Shown here piece after piece: positions 6,134 through 13,464 of a stretch of DNA of 13,464 bases. Position 1 is the first letter of the stretch. Every line of letters starts with the position of its first letter. Source of the DNA: Comamonadaceae bacterium (GTDB lineage Bacteria; Pseudomonadota; Gammaproteobacteria; Burkholderiales; Burkholderiaceae_C). A program made the position numbers and the translations under genes. The notes under the pieces are model-generated. The model saw only the letters and a program-made list of their open reading frames with translations. It did not search any database and was not told the origin of the DNA. The DNA lies in NCBI GenBank assembly GCA_947483455.1, contig CANKNK010000011.1, positions 1 through 13,464 on the forward strand, written 5' to 3'.

Positions 6134-7633
6134 ATGGCCAGCCAATTACCTCAAATGCCCGCAGGGGCAAAACCCGGGCTGCAAGACTACATCCTGCGCA
6201 GCGATCTGGGCGGCCACATTCCGCACGGCGAGGGCCAGACCCTGCTGAGCCTGGTGCATATCAGCGACGCGCATGTGATGGACAGCGCCTCACCGGCGCG
6301 CTGCGAATGGGTGGAGCTGCGCGGGCAAGAAGCGCTGTGGCAGCCGCTGTTGCATACCCACCGGCCTTATGAAGCGCTCACACACTTTGCACTGGCGGCG
6401 CACATAGACGCGCTCAGCGCAAACCCGCTAGCCCCTGCCAGCGGTAAAGCGTATGACTTGGCCGTATTCACCGGCGACAACATTGACAACGCCCAGGCCA
6501 ATGAGCTGGAGGCCTTTATCGCACTGGTACGCGGCGGGCAAACGTCTTTGTCCGCCTACGGCGGCGTGCACGACATAGAAGGGGCGCAAGATTGGCTCGC
6601 CGCACAGCCCGATGGGCTTTGGCCGTACTGGTGTCCGCTAGCGGCGGTGCCCTGCGCCGGGAAGGCCTTGGGTTTGCCTGCGATGGAGGATTTTTTGGCG
6701 CGCGCCAGCGCCGTGATCCACAGCCGGGGCCTGGGCTTTGCGTGGACCAGCGTCGCAGGCAACCATGATGTGCTGCGCCAGGGCACAGCCCTCAGTAATT
6801 CAGCGCTGGAGGCCATAGCGACGGGTGGGCGTAAAACGCTGGCGCAGCCGTCCGGTTTTGCACCAGCGGACCCGTTGAGCGTTTTTTTGGATCAGCCCGA
6901 GGCTTTTTCAAAAACTACCCAAGGCCCTGGCACACGGGTCATCAGGCCCGATGCGGGGCGGCGCATCATCAGCGCGCAAGCCTTTGCCGACGCCCATGCG
7001 GCCGCAGGGGCCAAGGGCTATGCGCAGCTCGCACCCGGCCAGCGCGATACCTATGTGGACACCGAACATGTGCGCATCATCTTGCTAGACACCAACCACC
7101 CCTGGGGCGATTACCAGGGCAGCGTGGGCAAACAGCAACTGGCCTGGCTAGACGATTGTTTGCGCGAGGTAGGCCGCACACCCGGGCGCCACGCGCTGAT
7201 TGCCAGCCACCATGGCTGCGCCTCCCTGGTGAACCAGCGCGGCCATGACCCAGAACGCGTGCACGCCCAGGCCCTGACCGATGTCTTGCACCGCCATGCC
7301 TGCGTGCTGGCCTGGCTGGTCGGCCACCGCCATATCCACCGCATTGACGCGCACCCACCGCGCGTGCAAGCCCGCGCCGGTGGCGGGCGGGGTTTTTGGG
7401 AAATTGCCACGGCCTCCCTCATCGACTGGCCCAGCCAGGCGCGCGCGATCGAGTTGCTACGCCATAGCGACGGTAGCCTGGAGCTGGTATGCACCCCGCT
7501 GGACCATCGTAGCCCCGCCGGTACGATGGCAGCCTTGCACCACACGCTTGCGCAACGCGTGGCCGGTGTCCAAGCGCAGGCCTTGCAAGGCCGTGCCCAG
7601 GACGGCCGGGTACGTCTGGTTTTCCCGATTTGA
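6134..7633 (+). CDS. Calcineurin-like metallophosphoesterase resembling the PPA1498 (TIGR03767) family
   Basis: The product is 499 aa. Stop codons lie just upstream in frame (TGA TAA at 6125-6130), so the start cannot be further up; the ATG at 6134 has only a weak ribosome binding site and the ATG at 6152 is an alternative. All metal-binding motifs of the calcineurin-like fold are present: DAH (D45, H47), GDNIDN (D115), GNHD (209-212), SHHG (358-361) and GHRH (397-400). The stretches SPARCEW (53-59) and TGDNIDNAQANELEAFI recall the PPA1498-type family known mainly from actinobacteria; this is recognition from memory, not a search. No signal peptide or TAT motif is visible, so it is probably cytoplasmic. 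It should hydrolyse a phosphomono- or phosphodiester with two metal ions, but the substrate is unknown. The downstream hydrolase follows after 32 nt, suggesting one transcript. Confidence 0.88.
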   Translation: MASQLPQMPAGAKPGLQDYILRSDLGGHIPHGEGQTLLSLVHISDAHVMDSASPARCEWVELRGQEALWQPLLHTHRPYEALTHFALAAHIDALSANPLAPASGKAYDLAVFTGDNIDNAQANELEAFIALVRGGQTSLSAYGGVHDIEGAQDWLAAQPDGLWPYWCPLAAVPCAGKALGLPAMEDFLARASAVIHSRGLGFAWTSVAGNHDVLRQGTALSNSALEAIATGGRKTLAQPSGFAPADPLSVFLDQPEAFSKTTQGPGTRVIRPDAGRRIISAQAFADAHAAAGAKGYAQLAPGQRDTYVDTEHVRIILLDTNHPWGDYQGSVGKQQLAWLDDCLREVGRTPGRHALIASHHGCASLVNQRGHDPERVHAQALTDVLHRHACVLAWLVGHRHIHRIDAHPPRVQARAGGGRGFWEIATASLIDWPSQARAIELLRHSDGSLELVCTPLDHRSPAGTMAALHHTLAQRVAGVQAQALQGRAQDGRVRLVFPI

Positions 7634-7665
7634 CAGGGTGCATGGCGGGCGCTAAGGTCGCCGCC

Positions 7666-9687
7666 ATGAAAGCTATTCGCAAATTCCCCCGCGCGGTGCG
7701 CGAAATCGCGCACCAAATCATCCCCATGCCCGACGGCACCGAGTTGTCCGCGCGCATTTGGCTCCCAAAAGACGCTGCCAAGAACCCGGTGCCCGCTATC
7801 TTGGAGCATTTGCCCTACCGCAAGCGCGACGGCACCATCGTGCGCGACGCCCTCACCCACCCTTACCTGGCGGGCCACGGCTATGCTTGCATACGCGTGG
7901 ACATGCGCGGCAATGGCGATTCGCAAGGTTTGATGCACGACGAATACAGCGAGCAGGAACTGCAGGATGCTGAATCGGTCATTGCCTGGTTGCGCCAGCA
8001 GCCTTGGTGTACCGGGCGCGTGGGCATGATGGGAATCTCCTGGGGTGGCTTTAATAGCCTGCAGGTGGCAGCGCGCCAGCCGCAGGGCTTGGAAGCCATC
8101 ATCACCTTGTGCTCTACGGACGACCGCTATACCGACGACATCCATTACAAAGGCGGCTGTCTGTTGTCGGAAAACATGGGTTGGTCGGCCACCATGTTTG
8201 GCTACTCCTCGCGCCCGCCAGACCCGGCGCTGGTCGGCAAGCAATGGCGCGCCATGTGGCTAGAACGCCTGAATACCGAACCCCTATTGGCCATCGACTG
8301 GCTGCAACACCCGCACCGCGATGCTTATTGGAAGCGCGGTTCGGTGAACCAAGACATAGGCGCCATCCAAGCGGCCGTGCTGGCGTTTGGTGGCTGGAAC
8401 GACGCGTATACCAATGCGGTGCCGCGTCTGGTGGGCAGCGTGCAAAGCCCGGTCAAAGGCATCATCGGCCCCTGGGCGCATAAATACCCGCACTTTGCCG
8501 TGCCCGAGCCGCGCATCGGCTTTTTGCAAGAGGCGCTGCGCTGGTGGGACCGCTGGCTCAAAGACGCGCCCACCGGCGTGGAGCAGGAGCCGGCTTTTCG
8601 CACCTACATCATGGAGGTGCAGCGGCCCGGCGCCAGCATCAGCCATATCGGCGGGCGCTGGGTGAGCGATACCGTCTGGCCCAATGCACAAGACCAGGGC
8701 CAGCGCCTGCACCTCAATGCCGACGGTCTGGGCGCTGAGCGCGCCAGCGCGCGCAAGAAGACGATTAGCTCGCCACAGCATACGGGCGCGGACAGCGGCG
8801 AGTACTGCATTATTTGGCTAGGGCCGGAATTTCCGGGCGACCAGCGCCAGGACGATTCTGGCTCGCTGTGCTTTGACGGCACCCCCTTGGTCCAGGACAT
8901 CGAGCTGGTGGGCGCGCCCGTACTGACGCTCAAATTCAGCGTCGACCAGCCGGTAGCGCAGGTGGCGGTGCGGCTCAACAGCATCTGGCCCGATGGTGCG
9001 GTCTCGCGCCTGACTTACGCGGTGGCGAACCTGACGCATATGCACGGCGACGCCAGCCACGAGCACCCCCAGGCCCTGGAGCCGGGCAAGGTGTACACCG
9101 TAAAAATCCAATTAGACGATGTGGCCTACCGCATTCCCAAGGGGCATACCCTGCGGGTATCGCTGTCCACCTGCTACTGGCCGCTGATCTGGCCCACGCC
9201 GAGCGCTGTGACGCTAAGCGTACATACCGGCGCCAGCCACCTGGACTTGCCCGTGCGCGCCAAAGTGCGCGGCGAAAAAGCACCCCATTTTGAGCCGGCC
9301 GAGGCTGCGCCCGCGGTTCGCCTCAAGACGCTGGACGCTCCTTGGAACAAGCGGGAAGTCACGATCGACCAAGCGACCGGCGAGCGGCGCCTTTTGATTG
9401 AGGATGACTTTGGCCGCATCACCAACATGGAACATGGCCTGACGACCTGGGGGCGCGGACGCGAGCGCTACAGCATCTTGCCCGATGATCCCTTGTCCGC
9501 GCGCCAGGAGTGCCACTGGAGCATGGAAACCTCGCGCGGCGATTGGGTGACGCGCACCGAAACCTATAGCAGCATGAGCGCCAGTGCCACGCATTTCCGG
9601 ATTACCGGCCGGCTAGAAGCCTATGAAGGCAACAAGCAGATTTTGGTGCGGCACTGGGACAAGAAAGTCAAGCGGCGCTTGCTCTGA
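7666..9687 (+). CDS. CocE/NonD-family serine hydrolase (X-Pro dipeptidyl-peptidase S15-like)
   Basis: The product is 673 aa from the ATG at 7666, which has AAGG 8 nt upstream. An ATG at 7642 and a TTG at 7630 are alternative in-frame starts. The N-terminal alpha/beta-hydrolase domain (about 10-300) has the nucleophile S125 in GISWGG, the acid D246 in GGWNDAYTN and the base H272 in GPWAHKYPH. Y51 in YRKRDG sits where cocaine esterase has its oxyanion-hole tyrosine. A jelly-roll domain typical of the PepX C-terminal family follows (about 340-550: SGSLCFDGTPL to LSVHTGASHLDLPV). A last segment of about 110 residues is typical of the longer proteobacterial members. No signal peptide is seen. These enzymes cleave esters or amides (cocaine esterase, glutaryl-7-ACA acylase, X-Pro peptidases). 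The natural substrate here is unknown; the linked phosphoesterase and divergent hydantoinase-like gene hint at a shared catabolic role. Confidence 0.93.
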   Translation: MKAIRKFPRAVREIAHQIIPMPDGTELSARIWLPKDAAKNPVPAILEHLPYRKRDGTIVRDALTHPYLAGHGYACIRVDMRGNGDSQGLMHDEYSEQELQDAESVIAWLRQQPWCTGRVGMMGISWGGFNSLQVAARQPQGLEAIITLCSTDDRYTDDIHYKGGCLLSENMGWSATMFGYSSRPPDPALVGKQWRAMWLERLNTEPLLAIDWLQHPHRDAYWKRGSVNQDIGAIQAAVLAFGGWNDAYTNAVPRLVGSVQSPVKGIIGPWAHKYPHFAVPEPRIGFLQEALRWWDRWLKDAPTGVEQEPAFRTYIMEVQRPGASISHIGGRWVSDTVWPNAQDQGQRLHLNADGLGAERASARKKTISSPQHTGADSGEYCIIWLGPEFPGDQRQDDSGSLCFDGTPLVQDIELVGAPVLTLKFSVDQPVAQVAVRLNSIWPDGAVSRLTYAVANLTHMHGDASHEHPQALEPGKVYTVKIQLDDVAYRIPKGHTLRVSLSTCYWPLIWPTPSAVTLSVHTGASHLDLPVRAKVRGEKAPHFEPAEAAPAVRLKTLDAPWNKREVTIDQATGERRLLIEDDFGRITNMEHGLTTWGRGRERYSILPDDPLSARQECHWSMETSRGDWVTRTETYSSMSASATHFRITGRLEAYEGNKQILVRHWDKKVKRRLL

Positions 9688-9737
9688 ATCCAGTGCGGCC
9701 CGCGCCGGAGCGAACATGCGTTCGGTACCGGGCCCGG

Positions 9738-9760
9738 GTGGCCTTAGCCGCTTATTTTTT
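9738..9760 (+). terminator. Candidate intrinsic terminator of the hydrolase gene
   Basis: A 5-bp stem GTGGC / GCCGC (one G-T pair) with a CTTA loop is followed directly by a T-rich tract (TTATTTTTT). It starts 50 bp after the hydrolase stop codon. The T tract is also the AAA AAA TAA end of the convergent small lipoprotein gene, so terminator and coding sequence share bases. The short stem makes it a modest terminator. Confidence 0.5.
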
Positions 9761-9913
9761 CTCGGCGGGGGTAAAAATACCCTTTACCGTATCACCGGCC
9801 TTGGCGGCGGTATCCACCACGGTAGACCCTAGCGCACTGATACTGGCGCAGCCAGCCAAGGTCAGTACCAACATCGCTGCACCAGCAATTTTCGAAAAAG
9901 CATTGAAGTTCAT
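9752..9913 (-). CDS. Small predicted lipoprotein (53 aa)
   Basis: The minus strand encodes 53 aa, starting at the ATG at 9911-9913 with AGGA 9 nt upstream. An ATG two codons earlier sits too close to that ribosome binding site. Residues 1-21 form a lipoprotein signal (FSKIAGAAMLVLTLAG) with the lipobox LAGC, so C22 would be lipidated after cleavage by signal peptidase II. The mature 32 residues (CASISALGSTVV, then KAGDTVKGIFTPAEKK) are low in complexity and end in charged residues. The mature protein lacks an obvious domain. In size and layout it recalls entericidin-like peptides, but the similarity is too weak to name it. Ser23 at position +2 of related lipoproteins would favour the outer membrane; here +2 is Ala, which also fits outer-membrane sorting. 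Function unknown. Confidence 0.72.
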   Translation of the reverse strand: MNFNAFSKIAGAAMLVLTLAGCASISALGSTVVDTAAKAGDTVKGIFTPAEKK

Positions 9914-10017
9914 CGTCATCCATCCTTTTTGGGCATTGTGTTATTGCGGACTGGAGGGCCTAGTGGCACATCGCAAATTCCGAACGAAGTCTCGAAACGA
10001 CCTAGGGCCGAGCCCCC

Positions 10018-10023
10018 ACTATA
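10018..10023 (-). promoter_or_regulatory. Possible -10 box (TATAGT) of the 53-aa lipoprotein gene
   Basis: TATAGT on the minus strand matches the sigma-70 -10 consensus in five of six positions, and a weak -35 (TTAGCC) lies 17 bp upstream. It would give a 5' untranslated leader of roughly 100 nt before the lipoprotein ATG at 9913. The match to the -35 consensus is poor, so this is only a candidate. Confidence 0.25.
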
Positions 10024-10086
10024 AATGCAAGACGCGAGTGGGCTAAAAAATACCAATCACCAAGGGCCGGGAAATACGATGTGCGC

Positions 10087-10344
10087 TCATTGGCCGCCCG
10101 CTTCCTGCGCGCACCACCCGCGCGCCTTGGCCTCGAAATCGCTGCGGGTCTGCCCCGTGGCCTCTGAAATACGCCAGGGCGTTTTTTCGGAATGCGCGTC
10201 CCAGACTTTGAGCCGGGCTTTGACGCAGCGGTCTTGTGGGGATTCTTCGCAGGCGGTCAAGTTCAGGCCGATCAACGCGCAGGTCACCCAATGCGCGATG
10301 CGCAATGCCTTGGTAACACTTTTCTGTCGATTGGCTGTACCCAT
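10087..10344 (-). CDS. Small hypothetical lipoprotein (85 aa)
   Basis: The start is the ATG at 10342-10344, with a good Shine-Dalgarno AGGTG 6 nt upstream; a GTG three codons earlier would overlap that signal. Residues 1-31 form a lipoprotein signal: positively charged start (RQKSVTKALR), hydrophobic core (WVTCALIGLNL) and lipobox LTAC with C32 as the lipidation site. The residue after it is Glu. The mature part of 54 residues is polar and carries two more cysteines (40 and 79), which could form a disulfide. I do not recognise the family. An overlapping frame on the same strand (10043-10384) lacks a lipobox and a ribosome binding site and was not chosen. The gene lies 173 bp upstream of the other small lipoprotein gene and may or may not share its transcript. 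Confidence 0.65.
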   Translation of the reverse strand: MGTANRQKSVTKALRIAHWVTCALIGLNLTACEESPQDRCVKARLKVWDAHSEKTPWRISEATGQTRSDFEAKARGWCAQEAGGQ

Positions 10345-10464
10345 GGTCCACACCTACCCCTATTTGAAAGCGCAATTTCGCCATCGCGCAATAAGGGTCT
10401 AATATAGTGATTCTCCAAGCTATTGGCTTAAATTCATCGAATACGACGTCAGCGAATAACCGTG

Positions 10465-10554
10465 ATGCTCAAAACTATCGTCCAAGTTCTCGCCGTCTGG
10501 CTCACAGCCATGTGCCTGCTGTTCTTCTTTTTGGTAGTTTTGGGCGAAATGTAA
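10465..10554 (+). CDS. Possible 29-aa single-span membrane peptide
   Basis: The frame encodes 29 aa, beginning MLKTIVQV and containing one continuous hydrophobic stretch (VLAVWLTAMCLLFFFLVVLG) long enough to cross the membrane once. A short charged start and a Glu near the end frame it. No good Shine-Dalgarno sequence precedes the ATG, so expression is uncertain. It is the only gene-like item in the otherwise empty stretch 10345-10648, between the divergent 85-aa lipoprotein and aminopeptidase genes. The rest of that stretch shows AT-rich sequence near 10400 (TAATATAGTG), which could hold promoters in either direction, but no box pair is convincing. Confidence 0.3.
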   Translation: MLKTIVQVLAVWLTAMCLLFFFLVVLGEM

Positions 10555-10648
10555 AGCGCCACTGCAATTGCGGCCATTTGCTTAAGCGGCCCAAAGTGTC
10601 CAGTGCCTTGGGAAAACTCCGGTTTGACTTTTTGAAAGTAGGCGTCCT

Positions 10649-13294
10649 ATGCGCACCGTATTGAGAATTTGTTTGCGCTTTTTCGTACTTGCCCTAGGCT
10701 TGGGTGCAATGGCTGTGGGCGCGCAGGAGCGGTTTGCTTTTGACAGCACGCCTGGCCTGCTCAGCAAAGACGTGCGCCCCTCGCATTACCAGTTGCGGCT
10801 AAATGTCGATCCGGCCGCTACGCAATTTAGCGGTGAAGTGAACATCCGCATAAGGGTACGCAAACCCAGCGACAGCCTGCGCCTACACGCCCAGAACCTG
10901 CAAAGCGACGGAGCCCAGCTGCAGGCCGTCGGCGCCAAGGCCGTACGCGTCATGCGCATTGCGCCCGATGCCGCGACCCAGACCTGGGCGCTGTCACCTC
11001 AGGACGGCAAACCCATTGCGCCGGGCACTTATCAGTTGCGAATCGCTTACAGCGGAATAGTGAACGACAGCGATTCCGGCCTGTACCGCGCGCCTTACAC
11101 CGCCGATGGCCAAGCCAAGGCCATGCTGGCCACCCAACTGGAAGCGGTGTTTGCGCGGATGCTTTTTCCCAACTTTGACGAGCCGGCTTTTCGCAGCGTT
11201 TTTGACATCACCGTGCAAGCACCGGCCAACTACGCCGTCTTTTCCAATATGCCGGTGCGCAGCATCGCTAACGTGGGCACCGCGCGGGTGCACCGCTTTG
11301 GCGCCACCCCCTCCATGTCCAGTTATCTGGTAGCCATTACCGTGGGGCAGTTTGATGTGCTCAGCGGGTTGGCCGCGCGGGTTCCGCTGCGCATCATCAC
11401 CTCTCCGGGCAAGCTAGCCCAAGCCCGCTACGCGATGCAAGCGACAGAAAAAATATTGCCCTATTACAACGACTACTTTGGTGTGCCGTATGCGCTGCCC
11501 AAACTGGACCAACTGGCCGTTCCCAGCACGCGCGGCGGAGCGATGGAAGACTGGGGCCTGATCTCCTATAGTGAAACCGCTTTGCTCTTTGACCCTGCAC
11601 GCAGCAGCGAACACCGGCGCATGCGCGTTTTTGAAACCATTGCCCATGAAGTCGCGCACCAATGGTTTGGCAATTTGGTCACCGCTGCATCCTGGGAAGA
11701 AATTTGGCTCAATGAGGCCTTTGCCACCTGGCTGGCCGAGAAAGCCACCGACAAATTCAACCCGGACTGGCAAATCCAATTGCGCCGGCGCCAGCCCATT
11801 GACCATGCCATGGCCGACGACGCCAGCTCCGCCACCCGCGCCATCCGCTCGGGTGCGGTGCAGGAGGACCGCGTGTTTGACGTGTTTGACAACATCACCT
11901 ACGAAAAAGGTGGCGCAGTGCTGAGCATGTTAGAGGGCTGGATGGGCCCCGAGAAATTTCGCCAAGGTCTTTCGATCTACATGAAGCAAAGGCGCATGTC
12001 CAATGCCACTGCGGGGGATTTGTGGTTCCACATCGGTCAGGCCTCGGGCCGAGACGTGGCCCGCGTGGCGCGCAGCTGGACAGACCAAAAAGGCTTCCCG
12101 CTGGTGACGGTTCAGAGCCGCTGCGAATCCGGCCAGACGGTATTGGACTTGCGCCAAAGCCGTTTTTCCAGCGATACGGCCGACGTCGCGTCCCATTCCA
12201 GCGCCGGCCTGTGGTCAATTCCGCTGGTCGTACTGCATGGCGGACGCGAGCACAGCTTGCTGTTGGACCAAACCAGCCAGACCTTTACGCTACCCCAGTG
12301 CAGCGATATGCCCACGGTGCTCAACCCCGGTGGCCAAGGCTTTTACCGCGTGCAATACGCTGCGGCCCAGCATGCCAAGCTCGTACGCGGCTTTGGCGCC
12401 CTACCTGCCACGGCACGCATTGCACTGCTGAGCGACACGTTTGCCCTGGTGCAATCGGCTCAGCTGCCGCTCGCCGCCTACCTGGAGTTGCTGCAGGCCA
12501 TTCCCGCCATCCAGGGGCCGGACCGGGCTGCGCTGATCGACATGGCGCGCGAGAGCATAGGCTTTTTGGACGAAGCCTTTGTGAACACACCCTCCCAAGC
12601 ACGCTTGCGTGGCCGCGCCATGGCCTTGCTGGCGCCCGAGCTGCAAGCCCTGGGCTGGCAAGCTCGGGCTAGCGACGACATAGACACCCAAATGCTCCGC
12701 AATGGCCTGATAGCCAGCCTGGCGCATCTTGGCGATGTATCGGTGCGCGCCCAAGCAGCCCAGCTGTTTGACCAAGAGGCGGCAGGTGGCCCCAGTATTG
12801 CCCCTCAAATCCGCGACGCCGTGCTCCGCGCGGCCGGCATGAGTGCCGATGCGGAGCGCTTTGCCCAGCTCAAGCAGCGCCTGCTCAGCGCCACCAACGA
12901 GGAAGACCGCTGGCGCTACGCCAGCGCCCTGGCCAACACCACCGACCCGGCCTTGGCACAGCAGGTGCTGGCCCTGTCACTGGCTGGCACCTTGCCCAAC
13001 AACATCGCGGCACGCTTGCCCTCTATGGTGTCCAACAACCCTATCCACAACCCGATGGCCTACCAGTTTGTGCTAGACAACTTCCCACGCTTAGCCCAGG
13101 TGGCTGGAGAAATGTTTGGTTCTTCCGCCTGGTTAGTGCCCGGGGCGGGCGCTGCATTTAACACGGCCGAGCGCGCCGACCAAGTGGTGCAAGACCAGCA
13201 GCGCCTGGCCGGTGACAAAGGCGCCCGTACCGCTGCGCGCATCGCCGCGCGCATCCGGCTGAAAGCGGCTTTGGTGGCGCGCGAGGCGCTCTAA
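10649..13294 (+). CDS. Secreted M1-family zinc metallo-aminopeptidase
   Basis: The product is 881 aa, normal for the family. Residues 1-25 are a signal peptide (FFVLALGLGAMAVGA, then QE), so the enzyme works in the periplasm or outside. The N-terminal beta domain (about 40-235) holds TQLEAVFARMLFPNFDEP, which shapes the substrate pocket. The catalytic domain has the exopeptidase motif GGAMEDWG (296-303), which binds the free N-terminus. The zinc site is HEVAH (333-337) plus E356 in WLNEAFA, with the canonical 18-residue spacing. Y418 in ITYEKGG is the likely transition-state tyrosine. The C-terminal half (about 530-870) is the helical ERAP1-C-like domain. It removes N-terminal residues from peptides, presumably for nutrition or turnover. 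AGG upstream of the ATG is a modest ribosome binding site. It is not the cytoplasmic PepN, given the signal peptide. Confidence 0.96.
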   Translation: MRTVLRICLRFFVLALGLGAMAVGAQERFAFDSTPGLLSKDVRPSHYQLRLNVDPAATQFSGEVNIRIRVRKPSDSLRLHAQNLQSDGAQLQAVGAKAVRVMRIAPDAATQTWALSPQDGKPIAPGTYQLRIAYSGIVNDSDSGLYRAPYTADGQAKAMLATQLEAVFARMLFPNFDEPAFRSVFDITVQAPANYAVFSNMPVRSIANVGTARVHRFGATPSMSSYLVAITVGQFDVLSGLAARVPLRIITSPGKLAQARYAMQATEKILPYYNDYFGVPYALPKLDQLAVPSTRGGAMEDWGLISYSETALLFDPARSSEHRRMRVFETIAHEVAHQWFGNLVTAASWEEIWLNEAFATWLAEKATDKFNPDWQIQLRRRQPIDHAMADDASSATRAIRSGAVQEDRVFDVFDNITYEKGGAVLSMLEGWMGPEKFRQGLSIYMKQRRMSNATAGDLWFHIGQASGRDVARVARSWTDQKGFPLVTVQSRCESGQTVLDLRQSRFSSDTADVASHSSAGLWSIPLVVLHGGREHSLLLDQTSQTFTLPQCSDMPTVLNPGGQGFYRVQYAAAQHAKLVRGFGALPATARIALLSDTFALVQSAQLPLAAYLELLQAIPAIQGPDRAALIDMARESIGFLDEAFVNTPSQARLRGRAMALLAPELQALGWQARASDDIDTQMLRNGLIASLAHLGDVSVRAQAAQLFDQEAAGGPSIAPQIRDAVLRAAGMSADAERFAQLKQRLLSATNEEDRWRYASALANTTDPALAQQVLALSLAGTLPNNIAARLPSMVSNNPIHNPMAYQFVLDNFPRLAQVAGEMFGSSAWLVPGAGAAFNTAERADQVVQDQQRLAGDKGARTAARIAARIRLKAALVAREAL

Positions 13295-13298
13295 TTGC

Positions 13299-13322
13299 GT
13301 AGTGCGCTTGGTGCGCCACTAC
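13299..13322 (+). terminator. Hairpin after the aminopeptidase gene
   Basis: GTAGTG-CGC pairs with GCG-CACTAC around a TTGGT loop with a one-base bulge, giving about nine base pairs. It begins 4 nt after the stop codon. No T tract follows, so it is either a factor-dependent terminator or an mRNA 3' stabiliser. Confidence 0.35.
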
Positions 13323-13390
13323 CAGATCGAAGCCCAGTAATTTGCATGCCCAGAGACACTAGGCAAGAATTTCTCAATGAAAAGGGCAAC

Positions 13391-13422
13391 AAAAAAACCA
13401 GCCATCGCAAAGCGATGCTGGC
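13391..13422 (-). terminator. Intrinsic terminator of the tRNA gene
   Basis: On the minus strand a stem of about ten base pairs (CCAGC-ATCGC with GCGAT-G-GCTGG, one bulged G, TTT loop) is followed by seven T residues. It starts 8 nt after the CCA end of the tRNA, the normal place for a tRNA transcript terminator. Confidence 0.85.
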
Positions 13423-13430
13423 TTTCAAAA

Positions 13431-13464
13431 TGGTGCCGATTATCGGATTCGAACTGATGACCTA
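13431..13464 (-). tRNA. tRNA 3' end, probably tRNA-Thr (cut by window edge)
   Basis: The minus strand ends with an encoded CCA, discriminator A, a 3' acceptor strand AATCGGC and a T arm with the loop TTCGAAT. The variable loop AGGTC is visible before it. The acceptor implies a 5' end of GCCGATT. AGGTC plus this acceptor recalls threonine tRNAs of proteobacteria, and the T before AGGTC fits the UGU-anticodon form better than CGU. The anticodon lies outside the window, so the identity is inferred. The T stem (ATCAG with CCGAT) contains one A-C mismatch. Confidence 0.85.

Noticed and set aside
7111..8244. Minus-strand open frame of 377 codons spanning the phosphoesterase-hydrolase junction
   Set aside because: It is antisense to both catalytic domains and has no motif or ribosome binding site of its own.
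9728..9737. Perfect 10-bp palindrome CCGGGCCCGG after the hydrolase gene
   Set aside because: It has no loop and no T tract, and short GC palindromes are common by chance at this base composition.
10043..10384. Alternative minus-strand frame of 113 codons over the 85-aa lipoprotein gene
   Set aside because: The other frame has a lipobox, a hydrophobic core and a well-spaced Shine-Dalgarno sequence; this one has none.
10407..10664. Plus-strand open frame of 85 codons before the aminopeptidase
   Set aside because: It has no ribosome binding site and no domain, runs into the aminopeptidase start in another frame, and overlaps the more plausible hydrophobic mini-frame.
1..13464. Search by eye for CRISPR repeats, insertion sequence ends, integrase or transposase genes and phage genes
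   Set aside because: No spaced direct repeats, terminal inverted repeats with target duplications or mobile-element proteins were seen. The tRNA at the right edge shows no attachment-site duplication within the window.

Overview
The window looks like the chromosome of a GC-rich betaproteobacterium in the Burkholderiales. A Comamonadaceae member close to Rhodoferax is my best guess. This rests on codon use, the protein families present and the pairing of a decaheme cytochrome with a monoheme cytochrome. No rRNA or marker gene fixes the taxonomy, so treat it as inference. There is no mobile element, CRISPR array or phage gene.

Left part (1-3872, all minus strand). Read in the direction of transcription, this region holds a membrane-bound sensor histidine kinase with periplasmic sensor and PAS domains. 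A NarL/FixJ-type response regulator overlaps it by 4 bp. After a 238-bp gap rich in hairpins and holding a 16-bp palindrome come a secreted monoheme cytochrome c and the N-terminal third of a DmsE/MtrA/PioA-family decaheme cytochrome c, which runs off the left edge. Decaheme cytochromes of this family sit in an outer-membrane porin and carry electrons across the outer membrane, so this is probably the edge of an extracellular electron transfer locus (metal reduction, Fe(II) oxidation, or extracellular DMSO-type respiration). The two-component pair is a plausible local regulator.

Middle part (4043-9687). A hydantoinase A/oxoprolinase-family ATPase (minus) is divergent from a pair of plus-strand genes. 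These encode a calcineurin-like metallophosphoesterase resembling the PPA1498 family and a CocE/NonD-type serine hydrolase, 32 nt apart. The three could act on a shared amide, ester or cyclic-imide substrate, but nothing in the sequence identifies it. A weak intrinsic terminator follows the hydrolase.

Right part (9688-13464). Two small predicted lipoproteins lie on the minus strand (53 and 85 aa). A tentative 29-aa membrane peptide lies on the plus strand. Next comes a secreted M1-family zinc aminopeptidase (881 aa). The window ends in the 3' end of a minus-strand tRNA, probably tRNA-Thr, with a clear intrinsic terminator between the two convergent genes.

Many long open frames lie antisense to these genes. 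They are GC-driven shadows and are not annotated.
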